Below are positions 21,816 through 29,527 of a DNA stretch of 64,000 bases, piece by piece; position 1 is the first letter of the stretch, and each line of letters begins with the position of its first letter. The translations under genes were made by a program, and so were the position numbers. The stretch comes from Kiloniellales bacterium (GTDB taxonomy: Bacteria > Pseudomonadota > Alphaproteobacteria > Kiloniellales > JAKSDN01), in assembly GCA_030064845.1 (NCBI GenBank), contig JASJEC010000008.1, positions 1-64,000 on the forward strand, given 5' to 3'. The notes under the pieces were generated by a model. It worked only from the letters and a program-made list of their open reading frames with translations, was not told the DNA's origin and searched no databases.

Positions 21816-21857
21816 GTTCCTTAACTTAATTGTTTCATTCTCTTAACGATGTTTCGG

Positions 21858-21903
21858 GTAGTGTATTATTCTGGAACGCAACCCTCTTAAAGTGATACAC
21901 TAC
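21858..21903. promoter_or_regulatory. Promoter region with 9-bp inverted repeat
   Basis: GTAGTGTAT (21858-21866) and ATACACTAC (21895-21903) form a perfect inverted repeat with a 28-base spacer. The left arm overlaps a possible -10 (TATTAT at 21864-21869), and the right arm sits just before the ATG of the next gene. This could be a two-site operator or a leader hairpin. The adjacent Rrf2 gene is one candidate for the binding protein. Confidence 0.4.
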
Positions 21904-21906
21904 AGA

Positions 21907-22536
21907 ATGTTCGTCCGCTGGCAGAAATCCGAGATCCGCAAGGCCCACCTGGGCCTTTCGAAGCTCAATTCGGGCCTGCGTTCTCACAAGCTCTGCAGCA
22001 TCTGCGACTGCCCGCGGATCGAGCACGCCGTGCACTATACCCAGGAGGATTGCGAGATCCGGCGGCGTCTGTTCGGACAGGATCTCAGCCCCGGATGGCA
22101 CACGGTTTCGGTTCCGGTCCCGGGCAACAAGTGCAGCTACGGCTTCGAGCTGGAAGACGGCCGGGTGCTCTACGAGACCCGGCTGAAAGCGGTCCTCTGC
22201 GAGAGCGAACGGGTGGAAGGCGTGCCGAAGCAGCATCACGTCGCCTTCCTCGGCAGCATCGAGGCCTCCTGGCTCGACAGCTTCTACGAGGGCGTGTCGG
22301 ATAAGACCATGGCCCGGGCCCAGGTCCAGAACTGGGACAGGCTGTCGATCGAGCAGCGCTACTGGTTCTGGCAGTCGGTGGCCGAGAAGCTCGACAGTCT
22401 CGAGGACAGAATCCCGAAAGGCGAACGGCGCAAGCTCGAGGACTCCGTGGCGGAGGTCGTGCCCCGGCCGACCTCGCGGGAGGGCCACGCGGTCGAACAG
22501 CGGGCCAATCAGATCAGGATGCGTCACATCACCTGA
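21907..22536 (+). CDS. Unrecognised soluble protein with N-terminal Cys motif
   Basis: 209 residues from the ATG at 21907 (a GTG at 21892 is an alternative, but it falls inside the inverted repeat). No signal peptide or membrane helix. The N-terminal part is basic and carries LCSICDCPRIEH with further Cys at about 53 and 76 and several His, which could bind metal. The middle is beta-rich (SYGFELEDGRVLYETRL); the C-terminal half is helical and charged. I do not recognise the family. It stands alone, with an AT-rich promoter region and a palindromic repeat downstream. Confidence 0.6.
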   Translation: MFVRWQKSEIRKAHLGLSKLNSGLRSHKLCSICDCPRIEHAVHYTQEDCEIRRRLFGQDLSPGWHTVSVPVPGNKCSYGFELEDGRVLYETRLKAVLCESERVEGVPKQHHVAFLGSIEASWLDSFYEGVSDKTMARAQVQNWDRLSIEQRYWFWQSVAEKLDSLEDRIPKGERRKLEDSVAEVVPRPTSREGHAVEQRANQIRMRHIT

Positions 22537-22580
22537 GGGCACGGCCCAGAAAACGACCTTTCCTGGGGTCTGTCCGCGCC

Positions 22581-22721
22581 TAGAGCGGATCATGTTTTGA
22601 CGGAAACGCTTCGCGGTTCCGGCAAAACATGTGAATCCGCTCGGCATCAAATTGCTAGAGCAGATTCACCGGGTTTGATGGATCGCCTTTGGCGATTCAG
22701 TCGAACCCTGATCTGCTCTAG
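22581..22721. repeat. TAGAGC palindromic repeat, full two-hairpin copy (A)
   Basis: Two successive imperfect palindromes. The first (22581-22642) runs from TAGAGCGGATCATGTTTT to AAAACATGTGAATCCGCTC; the second (22655-22721) runs from CTAGAGCAGATTCACCGGG to CCTGATCTGCTCTAG. Nearly the same 141-bp structure recurs at 28571-28711. It lies between the convergent unknown gene and nhaA, consistent with a bidirectional terminator, but its dispersed copies mark it as a mobile or formerly mobile repeat. Confidence 0.85.
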
Positions 22722-22754
22722 CCAGCGCCTGCGGGCGATGCGACTAAAGGAGAC

Positions 22755-23954
22755 CTAGAAGGCTTGCGACTGCACCGGCCTTTCCCCGGCCGTCCTTTCG
22801 CTGCCGAAACGGAACAAGGCATAGCCCAAGAGCGCGCAGACGATGGAGCCGGTCAGCACGCCCAGGCGCACGGGCGCCTTGAAGTCCGTCAGCTCGAAGG
22901 CGAGACCGCCGATGAAGAGGCTCATGGTGAAGCCGATGCCGCAGAGCGTGGAGACGGCATAGAGCTGGATCCAGTTCGACTCCTTGGGCATCTGGGCGAA
23001 CCCGGCCTTGATGCAGATCCACATGGGGATGAAGACGCCCAGCTGCTTGCCAACGATCAGGCCGAGTGAAATGCCGAGCGTGACCGGCTCGACGAAGCTG
23101 CCGAGATTGATCCCCTCGAAGGAGATGCCCGCGTTGGCGAAGGCGAACATCGGCAGGACCAGGAAGGCGACCCAGGGGTGCAGGAGATGCTCCAGGTGCT
23201 TGAGCAGCGAATGGCCGTCTTCGTCCTCGACCTTGAGCGGAATGGCGAAGGCCGTGACGACGCCGGCCAGCGTGGCGTGGACCCCCGATTTCAGCACGCA
23301 GATCCAGAGGATGGCGCCGACGATCAGGTAGGCCAGCACGTGGGAGACGCGGAACAGGTTCAAGGCGATGAGACCGAGGATCGCCACCGCCGCGAAGCTG
23401 AGCGACGTGTAGGACATGTTCGCGGTGTAGAAGACGGCGATGATGACGATGGCGCCGAGGTCGTCGATGATCGCGATCGCCGTCAGGAGGACCTTCAGGG
23501 AGGTCGGCGCGCGGGTGCCGAGCAGGGCGAGGATCCCGAGGGCGAAGGCGATGTCGGTCGCCGCCGGAATCGCCCAGCCGTTCAGGTTGACCGGATCCTG
23601 CCAGTTGATCGCGACGAAAATCAGCGAGGGTATGGCCATGCCGCCGATGGCGCCGGCCGCCGGCAGGATCAGGTCGCGTTTGGTCGAGAGCTCGCCCTCG
23701 ATGAACTCGCGCTTGATCTCGAGGCCGATCAGGAAGAAGAAAACCGCCATCCAGAGGTCGTTGACCCAGAGCAGCAGCGGCTTGGCGATAATCAGGTCGC
23801 CGACCTGGATGACCCCCGGGATCTTGAGAAACTCGACGTAGTAGTCCCCGAGGGGCGAGTTCGCGAAGATCAGGGCGGCGCCCGCCGCGAACATCAGGAC
23901 GATCCCGCTGGTCGCTTCCAGCCTCAAGAATTCCCGAAGCCACGTCAGCGGCAT
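22755..23954 (-). CDS. nhaA: Na+/H+ antiporter NhaA
   Basis: Electrogenic Na+(Li+)/H+ exchanger of the inner membrane for pH and sodium homeostasis. It is 399 residues with about 12 hydrophobic segments. The paired aspartates essential for ion binding are present in IAIIDDLGAIVIIA, and the cytoplasmic funnel motif GLEIKREF and the AATDIAFALGIL helix are also typical. The start at 23954 is chosen for its GGAGGGGG site; the frame continues to 23975. It is transcribed divergently from cysK. Confidence 0.95.
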   Translation of the reverse strand: MPLTWLREFLRLEATSGIVLMFAAGAALIFANSPLGDYYVEFLKIPGVIQVGDLIIAKPLLLWVNDLWMAVFFFLIGLEIKREFIEGELSTKRDLILPAAGAIGGMAIPSLIFVAINWQDPVNLNGWAIPAATDIAFALGILALLGTRAPTSLKVLLTAIAIIDDLGAIVIIAVFYTANMSYTSLSFAAVAILGLIALNLFRVSHVLAYLIVGAILWICVLKSGVHATLAGVVTAFAIPLKVEDEDGHSLLKHLEHLLHPWVAFLVLPMFAFANAGISFEGINLGSFVEPVTLGISLGLIVGKQLGVFIPMWICIKAGFAQMPKESNWIQLYAVSTLCGIGFTMSLFIGGLAFELTDFKAPVRLGVLTGSIVCALLGYALFRFGSERTAGERPVQSQAF

Positions 23955-24099
23955 GATCCCCCTCCGATCAAACAAGAACGATACGCTTGGGACCTGATAT
24001 CAGACCAACGTGCGTTCCGCGAGTCCGCAGGAGAGCGGGCGCCGCCAATCCCCTTCGGGCCGTTGATTCGTCACGCGCCGCCGGGTACACCGGCAGGCG

Positions 24100-25113
24100 A
24101 TGGAAGATGGCGTCGAGGCGAGCGCGAAGCGGCCGGCGGGCGGTCTCCCGGCCGGGACCCACCGGGACGGAGACTCCGGCGGCCGGGTCTACGGGAGCGT
24201 GCTCGAGACCATCGGGCGGACCCCGCTGATCCGCCTGGCGAAGCTGGCCCGGCGGCACGGCTGTGCCGCCGACCTGCTCGGCAAGTGCGAATTCTTCAAC
24301 CCCTTGAGCTCGGTGAAGGACCGGATCGGCCTCGCCATGATCGAGGCCCTCGAGGCGGCGGGGCGGATCGACCCCGAGACCACGATCATCGAGCCGACCA
24401 GCGGCAACACCGGCATCGCGCTGGCCTTCGTCTGCGCCGCCAAGGGCTACCGCCTGATCCTGACCATGCCGGAGACCATGTCGGTCGAGCGGCGCAGGAT
24501 GCTGCGCCTTCTGGGCGTCGAGCTGGTGCTGACGCCGGGCGGCGAGGGCATGCGGGGCGCCGTCGCCAAGGCCGAGCAGCTACTGGCGGAGCTGCCCAAG
24601 GCGGTCATGCCCCAGCAGTTCTCCAACCCGGCCAACCCGGAGGTTCACCGCCTGACCACGGCGGAGGAGATCTGGACCGACACCGCGGGCGCGGTCGACG
24701 TCGTGGTGGCCGGCGTCGGTACCGGCGGCACCCTGACCGGGGTGGCCCAGGTGCTGAAGGCGCGCAAGCCGGGCTTGCGCATGGTCGCGGTCGAGCCCGA
24801 GGACAGCCCGGTGCTGTCGGGCGGCCTGCCCGGACCGCACAAGATCCAGGGCATCGGCGCGGGCTTCGTGCCCGACAACCTGGATACCGCGCAGATCGAC
24901 GAGGTCATCCGTATCGCCAACGAGAGCGCGTTCACCATGGCGCGGGAGGTCGCCCGGCTCGAGGGCTTGCCGGTCGGCATCTCCTCGGGCGCCGCCCTGG
25001 CCGCCGCGCTCGAGGTCGGCGCCCGACCCGAGATGGCGGGCAAGACCGTGGTCGCCGTGCTATCCTCCGCGGCGGAACGCTACCTGACGACGGAACTCTT
25101 CGAGGGCCTTTGA
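24100..25113 (+). CDS. cysK: PLP-dependent cysteine synthase family protein
   Basis: Forms L-cysteine from O-acetylserine (or a related activated serine) and sulfide. It is 337 residues. The PLP lysine is K73 in SSVKDRIG, the substrate loop is TSGNTGIAL near 98, and the phosphate-binding GTGGTLTG loop is near 209. The first 30 residues are extra and low-complexity, so the true start may lie further in. moeB follows one base after the stop. Pairing with an E1-like enzyme suggests sulfur-carrier chemistry (CysM-type use of a thiocarboxylate), but no ThiS-like carrier or JAMM protease is visible here. Confidence 0.9.
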   Translation: MEDGVEASAKRPAGGLPAGTHRDGDSGGRVYGSVLETIGRTPLIRLAKLARRHGCAADLLGKCEFFNPLSSVKDRIGLAMIEALEAAGRIDPETTIIEPTSGNTGIALAFVCAAKGYRLILTMPETMSVERRRMLRLLGVELVLTPGGEGMRGAVAKAEQLLAELPKAVMPQQFSNPANPEVHRLTTAEEIWTDTAGAVDVVVAGVGTGGTLTGVAQVLKARKPGLRMVAVEPEDSPVLSGGLPGPHKIQGIGAGFVPDNLDTAQIDEVIRIANESAFTMAREVARLEGLPVGISSGAALAAALEVGARPEMAGKTVVAVLSSAAERYLTTELFEGL

Positions 25114-25114
25114 G

Positions 25115-25954
25115 ATGGATACCGAACCGGACGACTTGGAACTGACCGACGCGCAGGTCGACCGCTACGCGCGCCACATCGTGCTGCCCGAGGTCGGCGA
25201 GGAGGGCCAGGCCCGCCTGCTCCAGGCCAAGGTCCTGGTGGTCGGCGCCGGCGGCCTCGGTTCGCCGCTCGCGCTCTATCTGGCGGCGGCCGGCGTCGGC
25301 ACGCTGGGCGTGGTCGATGACGACTCGGTCGATCTCTCCAACCTGCAGCGCCAGGTGTTGCACGACACCTCCAAGGTCGGAATCCCCAAGGTCGAGAGCG
25401 CGAAGCAGCGCCTCGCCGAAATCAACCCCGAGGTCACGGTGATCCCGCACCAGGCACGCGTCGGGCCCGACAACGTCGAGGCGCTGATCGCCGACTACGA
25501 CCTGGTCGCCGACGGCTCGGACAACTTCCCGACCCGCTATCTTTTGAACGACGCCTGCTTCCTGGCGAAGAAACCCCTGGTGGCGGCCGCCATCATGCGC
25601 TTCGACGGTCAGCTCTCGACCTACAAGGCCTACGAGTCGGCCGAGGCGCCCTGCTACCGCTGCGTCTTCGGCGCCCAGCCGGAAGACCCCAAGCAGAGCT
25701 GCGCCGACGTCGGCGTGATGGGCGCGCTGGCCGGCGTGATGGGCACGCTGCAGGCGCTCGAGGTGATCAAGGAGATCCTCGGCATCGGCGAGAGCCTCTC
25801 GGGCCGGCTGATGCTCTACGACGCCCTCGGCAGCAGCTTCCGCACGGTGGCGCTCAAAGCCGACCCCGCCTGCGCGCTCTGCGGCCCCCAGGCCAGCATC
25901 GCCGACCTCAAGACCATGACCTACCGCGCCGACCAGCCCTATTGCGTGGCCTGA
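25115..25954 (+). CDS. moeB: E1-like adenylyltransferase, MoeB/ThiF family
   Basis: ATP-dependent enzyme that adenylates the C-terminal glycine of a ubiquitin-like sulfur carrier (MoaD or ThiS). It is 279 residues. The Rossmann loop VVGAGGLGSPLALYLAAAGVG, the DDDSVDLSNLQRQ motif with the ATP arginine, and structural zinc cysteines CYRC and CALC are all present. There is no C-terminal rhodanese domain. It starts one base after the cysK stop, so the two form an operon. Which carrier it serves is not visible in this window. Confidence 0.9.
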   Translation: MDTEPDDLELTDAQVDRYARHIVLPEVGEEGQARLLQAKVLVVGAGGLGSPLALYLAAAGVGTLGVVDDDSVDLSNLQRQVLHDTSKVGIPKVESAKQRLAEINPEVTVIPHQARVGPDNVEALIADYDLVADGSDNFPTRYLLNDACFLAKKPLVAAAIMRFDGQLSTYKAYESAEAPCYRCVFGAQPEDPKQSCADVGVMGALAGVMGTLQALEVIKEILGIGESLSGRLMLYDALGSSFRTVALKADPACALCGPQASIADLKTMTYRADQPYCVA

Positions 25955-25963
25955 GAGGCGGGT

Positions 25964-26245
25964 GTGGCAACAAGACCCGACGTCGTCCCAATCCTGGCCG
26001 ACGACATGGGCTTTTCCGACCTAGGGGTGACCGGGTCGAAAATCAGGACGCCCAACATCGACCGGTTGGCGAAGGACGGCGCGCTGCTCACCATGATGTA
26101 CAACTGCGCGCGCTGCTGTCCGACGCGCGCGTCGGGCTACCGCACCCTGGTCGCCGGCAAGTGGCACGTCGCCGGGGATTTCATGGCCCCTGAAGGCAGG
26201 GGAACTGGAAACCACGGAGGCATGGGGCTGAACGGCCAATGGTAA
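25964..26245 (+). pseudogene. Arylsulfatase remnant with internal deletion
   Basis: A 93-codon frame that starts like a type I sulfatase: VVPILADDMGFSDLGV with the metal-binding Asp pair, then RTPNIDRLAKDG and CARCCPTRAS containing the CxPxR formylglycine site. It then jumps directly to GYRTLVAGKWHVAGD, which in full sulfatases lies tens of residues further on, and ends soon after. Normal enzymes have about 450-550 residues, so the substrate pocket and most of the fold are missing. It is best read as a deletion remnant whose 3' end overlaps the kinase gene start. Confidence 0.75.
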
Positions 26246-27264
26246 AGCCAAGCGGGGTTCCGCCGCAGCCAGATCCGCAGATGATCGAGATTCTGCAGAG
26301 CGCCGGGCTCATTGGCGGGGCGGCGGAGACATCCTTCGAGCCGCTCGCCGGCGGTGTCTCTTCGGACATCTGGAAGGTCGAAGGCGGGGGCCGGGTGTTC
26401 TGCGTGAAGCGGGCGCTTCCGAAGCTGAAGGTGGCGGCGGACTGGTTCGCGCCGGTCGAGCGCAACCGCTTCGAAGTGGCCTGGTATAGGATCGCCGAAG
26501 GCATCGTGCCGGGCGCCGCGCCGCGGGTTCTGCTGCATGACGAGAAGGCCATGCTCTGCGCCATGGACTACCTCGATCCGGCCGAGCACAAGCTGTGGAA
26601 GGATGAACTGCGGGCCGGGAATGCCGATCCGACGGTTGCCGCCGAGGTCGGCCGGCGGCTCTCCCGCATCCACGCCGGCACCGCGGGCCGGGCCGAGACT
26701 GCCGCGCTCTTTCCCCGCAACGACATCTTCCACGCCATTCGCCTCGAGCCCTATCTCGAGGCGACCGCCGCACGGCATCCCGACCTGCACGACGCGCTCT
26801 TCGCCCTCTCCGCGCGCACCGCCGCCACCCGCAAGGCAATGATCCACGGCGATGTCAGCCCGAAGAACATCCTGATCGGGCCCGCCGGCCCGGTGTTCCT
26901 CGATGCCGAGTGTGCCTGCATCGGCGACCCGGCCTTCGATCTCGCGTTCTGCCTCAACCATTTCCTGCTGAAGTGCCTCTGGACGCCGGCGGCGCGGCCC
27001 GACTTTCTCGCGGGATTCGACGCCATGGCGTCGGCCTATCTCGCCGAGGTCGGTTGGGAAGCGCCAGGGGAACTGGAAGCGCGCGTGGCGAGCCTTCTTC
27101 CGGGGCTCTTCCTGGCCCGGGTCGACGGCAAGTCGCCGGTCGAGTACATCACCGAGGAGGCCGACCGGGAGCGGGTGCGCCGCGCGGCGCGTCCTCTGCT
27201 CGAGGCGCCGCCTGCGCGCCTCGAGGACATCCGGGCCGCCTGGGCAGAGGAACTCGCCACATGA
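26239..27264 (+). CDS. Aminoglycoside-phosphotransferase-fold small-molecule kinase
   Basis: 341-residue kinase of the APH/choline kinase superfamily. The N-lobe has the glycine-rich LAGGVSSDIWKVEG and the lysine in FCVKRAL. The C-lobe catalytic motif is IHGDVSPKNILIG, and the metal Asp is in VFLDAECACIGDPAFDLAF. It is probably not a resistance enzyme: it overlaps the enolase-like gene by 4 bases (ATGA), so it more likely phosphorylates a metabolite that the enolase paralogue then processes. The substrate is unknown; sugar, amino alcohol or nucleoside are all possible for this fold. Confidence 0.85.
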   Translation: MVKPSGVPPQPDPQMIEILQSAGLIGGAAETSFEPLAGGVSSDIWKVEGGGRVFCVKRALPKLKVAADWFAPVERNRFEVAWYRIAEGIVPGAAPRVLLHDEKAMLCAMDYLDPAEHKLWKDELRAGNADPTVAAEVGRRLSRIHAGTAGRAETAALFPRNDIFHAIRLEPYLEATAARHPDLHDALFALSARTAATRKAMIHGDVSPKNILIGPAGPVFLDAECACIGDPAFDLAFCLNHFLLKCLWTPAARPDFLAGFDAMASAYLAEVGWEAPGELEARVASLLPGLFLARVDGKSPVEYITEEADRERVRRAARPLLEAPPARLEDIRAAWAEELAT

Positions 27265-28553
27265 CCGAAATCGCCACCGTGCAGGGGCGCCGCGTTTGGG
27301 ATTCCCGCGGACGCCCGACGGTCGAGGCCGAGGTCCGGCTGTCGGACGGCACCATTGGGCGGGCGATCGCCCCGGCCGGCGCCTCGACCGGCAGCGGCGA
27401 GGCTCTGGACAAACGCGACGGGGGCGCGGCCTTCGGCGGGCTCGACGTGCAGGGCGCGGTCGCGGCCGTGACGGGAGAGATCGCGGGCGTGCTGCGCGGG
27501 CGCGACCCGCGCGATCAGATGGCGGCCGACCGGGTCATGATCGAGCTCGACGGCACGCCGGACAAGTCTCGGCTCGGCGGCAACGCGTTGGTCGCGACCT
27601 CTATGGCGGTGGCGCACGCCGCCGCGGCGGCCGAGGGCCTGCCGCTGTGGCGCTACCTGGGCGCGGACCGGGAAAGCTTCTCGCTGCCGCTGCCCGAGAT
27701 CCAGATCTTCGGCGGCGGCGCCCACGCGGGACGGCGGGTCGATATCCAGGACTTCATGGTCGTCGCGGTCGGCGCCGGCAGCTACGCCCAGTCGCTCGAG
27801 TGGACCGCCGAGGTCTACCGCGCCGCCGGCGCGATCATGCAAGAGGCCGGGCTGATGCAGGGGGTGGCCGACGAGGGCGGGTTCTGGCCGGCCTTCGAGT
27901 CGAACGAGCAGGCGCTGGACTACCTGGTGCGCGCGATCGAGCGAGCGGGTTTCATCCCGGGCGAGGACCTGGCGATCTCGCTCGACATCGCGGCGACGGA
28001 CTTCGGCCGCGGCGGCCGCTACTGTCTGGCGACGGACCGGCGGGAGGTCGACTCCGATGCGCTGGCCGAGATGCTGCTTGGCTGGCTCGCGCGCTATCCG
28101 ATCGTCGCCATCGAGGACCCGCTCGCCGAGGACGATGGGTCGGCGATGGCGCGCTTCACCGCTGCCGCGGGATCAGGGGTCGAGGTCGTCGCGGACGACT
28201 TCATCTGCACCTCGGCCGGCCGCATCGAGTCGGCGGAGGCCCTGGGCGCCTGCAACACGGCGCTGATCAAGCCGAACCAGGCCGGAACCCTGACCGAATC
28301 CAGGGCGGCGCTCGAGGCGGCCCGGGCCGCGGGATGGGAGAGCATCGTCTCGGCCCGCTCGGGAGAGACCGAGGACCTCACTATCGTCCACCTGGCCGTC
28401 GGCTGGGGCGTGAAGCAGCTCAAGGTCGGCTCGTTCGCCCGCTCCGAGCGCATGGCGAAGTGGAACGAGGGCTTGCGCATCGCCGACCAGCTGGGCGGCG
28501 CGGGCGGCACCTTGCCGCCGCGGGCCGCCTTTCCCTGGGGCCGCGGCCGGTGA
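27261..28553 (+). CDS. Enolase paralogue with altered active site
   Basis: 430 residues aligning along the full length of enolase. Retained: SxTG-type loop GASTG (40-44), His 155 in GGGAHAG, Glu 205 in DEGGF, metal ligands Asp 242, Glu 285 and Asp 312, Lys 337 in LIKPNQ, Arg 366 and Ser 367, and Lys 388. Changed: the Glu of the conserved QEFM motif (Glu168 in yeast enolase) is Asp 164, and the His of SHRSGE (His373 in yeast) is Ala 365. KTGS has become KVGS. This suggests a different substrate from 2-phosphoglycerate. It overlaps the kinase gene, so the two act together. Confidence 0.88.
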   Translation: MTEIATVQGRRVWDSRGRPTVEAEVRLSDGTIGRAIAPAGASTGSGEALDKRDGGAAFGGLDVQGAVAAVTGEIAGVLRGRDPRDQMAADRVMIELDGTPDKSRLGGNALVATSMAVAHAAAAAEGLPLWRYLGADRESFSLPLPEIQIFGGGAHAGRRVDIQDFMVVAVGAGSYAQSLEWTAEVYRAAGAIMQEAGLMQGVADEGGFWPAFESNEQALDYLVRAIERAGFIPGEDLAISLDIAATDFGRGGRYCLATDRREVDSDALAEMLLGWLARYPIVAIEDPLAEDDGSAMARFTAAAGSGVEVVADDFICTSAGRIESAEALGACNTALIKPNQAGTLTESRAALEAARAAGWESIVSARSGETEDLTIVHLAVGWGVKQLKVGSFARSERMAKWNEGLRIADQLGGAGGTLPPRAAFPWGRGR

Positions 28554-28570
28554 TGTGCCGGCCGAGCCCC

Positions 28571-28711
28571 TAGAGCGGATCATGTTTAGATGGAACCACT
28601 TCGTGGTCTCCAACTAAACATGTGAATCCGCTCTACATCCTAGGTTTAGAGCAGATTCACCGGGTTTGATGGATCGCCTCCGGCGATTCAGTCAAACCCG
28701 GATCTGCTCTA
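28571..28711. repeat. TAGAGC palindromic repeat, full two-hairpin copy (B)
   Basis: Same 141-bp, two-palindrome layout as the copy at 22581. The first palindrome is 28571-28635 and the second 28647-28711. The loops differ, and paired changes keep the stems (for example GTTTAGATGG opposite CCAACTAAAC), which points to selection on the structure. Its right end CTCTA supplies the TAG stop codon of the minus-strand DUF533 gene. It lies between two convergent genes. Confidence 0.85.
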
Positions 28712-29434
28712 AGACCCTGCGGCGCCGGCCTGGGCCTCCAGGTGGTCGACCAACTCGCGGGGTAGCGACAGCCGGCTGGCCAGGGCCTCCAGGTAGGCCT
28801 GCTCGGCCGGGTGATCGGGGTCGATCGCGAGACGCGAGGCAAGGTAGAGCTCTGTCGCCTGCTCCGGGCCCTGCGCCAGGGCGGCGATGTCCTGCAGGCT
28901 GGGCGGCTTTGCCAGGGAGTCGAAGACGAAGGCCTTGTCCTCGGCATCGAGCGGCAGCTCGCCGACCCGCTCGAAGATCAGACGCTGCTCGTCGGCGCAG
29001 ATGTGGCCGTCGGCATTGGCCGCGCCGATCATGGCGAGAACCAGGGCGAGCTCGAAGGGCTTGCCGTCGCTGGCCGGCGCCGCCGCCGGCAGGAACTTGG
29101 AGCCGGGGGGCGGGGCCGGGGGCTCAGCCTGGGTCGCCGGCGCCGAGGTGGTGGCCTGCTGGCCATCCTGCCAGTTCTGGTAGGCCCGGTAGGCGAGCGC
29201 GCCCAGCGCCGCCGCGCCGCCGTAGCCGACCACGCCGCCGGCCATCTTGCCGACCTTCTTGCGCGCCTTCTTGTTGCCGACCAGGAGGCCGAGAAGGCCG
29301 CCTGCCGCGAGGCCGCCGGCGACACCGCCCACGCCGCTGTTGGCCAGCTTGCCCTTGGCGCCCTCGAAGGCGTTGCCGGCGCTGCGCCGGGCGTCGGGTC
29401 CGAGAAACTGCTCCAGAAGGCTTTGGGGATCCAT
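28709..29434 (-). CDS. DUF533 / TerB-like inner-membrane protein (YebE type)
   Basis: About 241 residues. A glycine-rich hydrophobic stretch (about 32-80, with GGVAGGLAAGGLLGLLVG) resembles a membrane-inserting segment and is followed by a Pro/Ala linker. The C-terminal domain (about 125-240) is a TerB-like helical fold with the acidic motif ANADGHICADEQ. Function in the family is not settled; it has been linked to tellurite resistance and envelope stress. The start at 29434 has GGAGAGAG upstream. The stop codon comes from the adjacent palindromic repeat. Confidence 0.8.
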   Translation of the reverse strand: MDPQSLLEQFLGPDARRSAGNAFEGAKGKLANSGVGGVAGGLAAGGLLGLLVGNKKARKKVGKMAGGVVGYGGAAALGALAYRAYQNWQDGQQATTSAPATQAEPPAPPPGSKFLPAAAPASDGKPFELALVLAMIGAANADGHICADEQRLIFERVGELPLDAEDKAFVFDSLAKPPSLQDIAALAQGPEQATELYLASRLAIDPDHPAEQAYLEALASRLSLPRELVDHLEAQAGAAGS

Positions 29435-29527
29435 GCTCACTCTCTCCATCTGTCGGCCCAGGTGTCGGCGAAGAGGAGAGATGGGGATGGAGGCCGCCGG
29501 CTGCAATCGGCTACCGGCGACCCGGGA

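Noticed and set aside
26239-27264. Aminoglycoside resistance gene
   Set aside because: The fold matches APH enzymes, but the gene overlaps an enolase paralogue and no resistance context is visible; a metabolic kinase is more likely.
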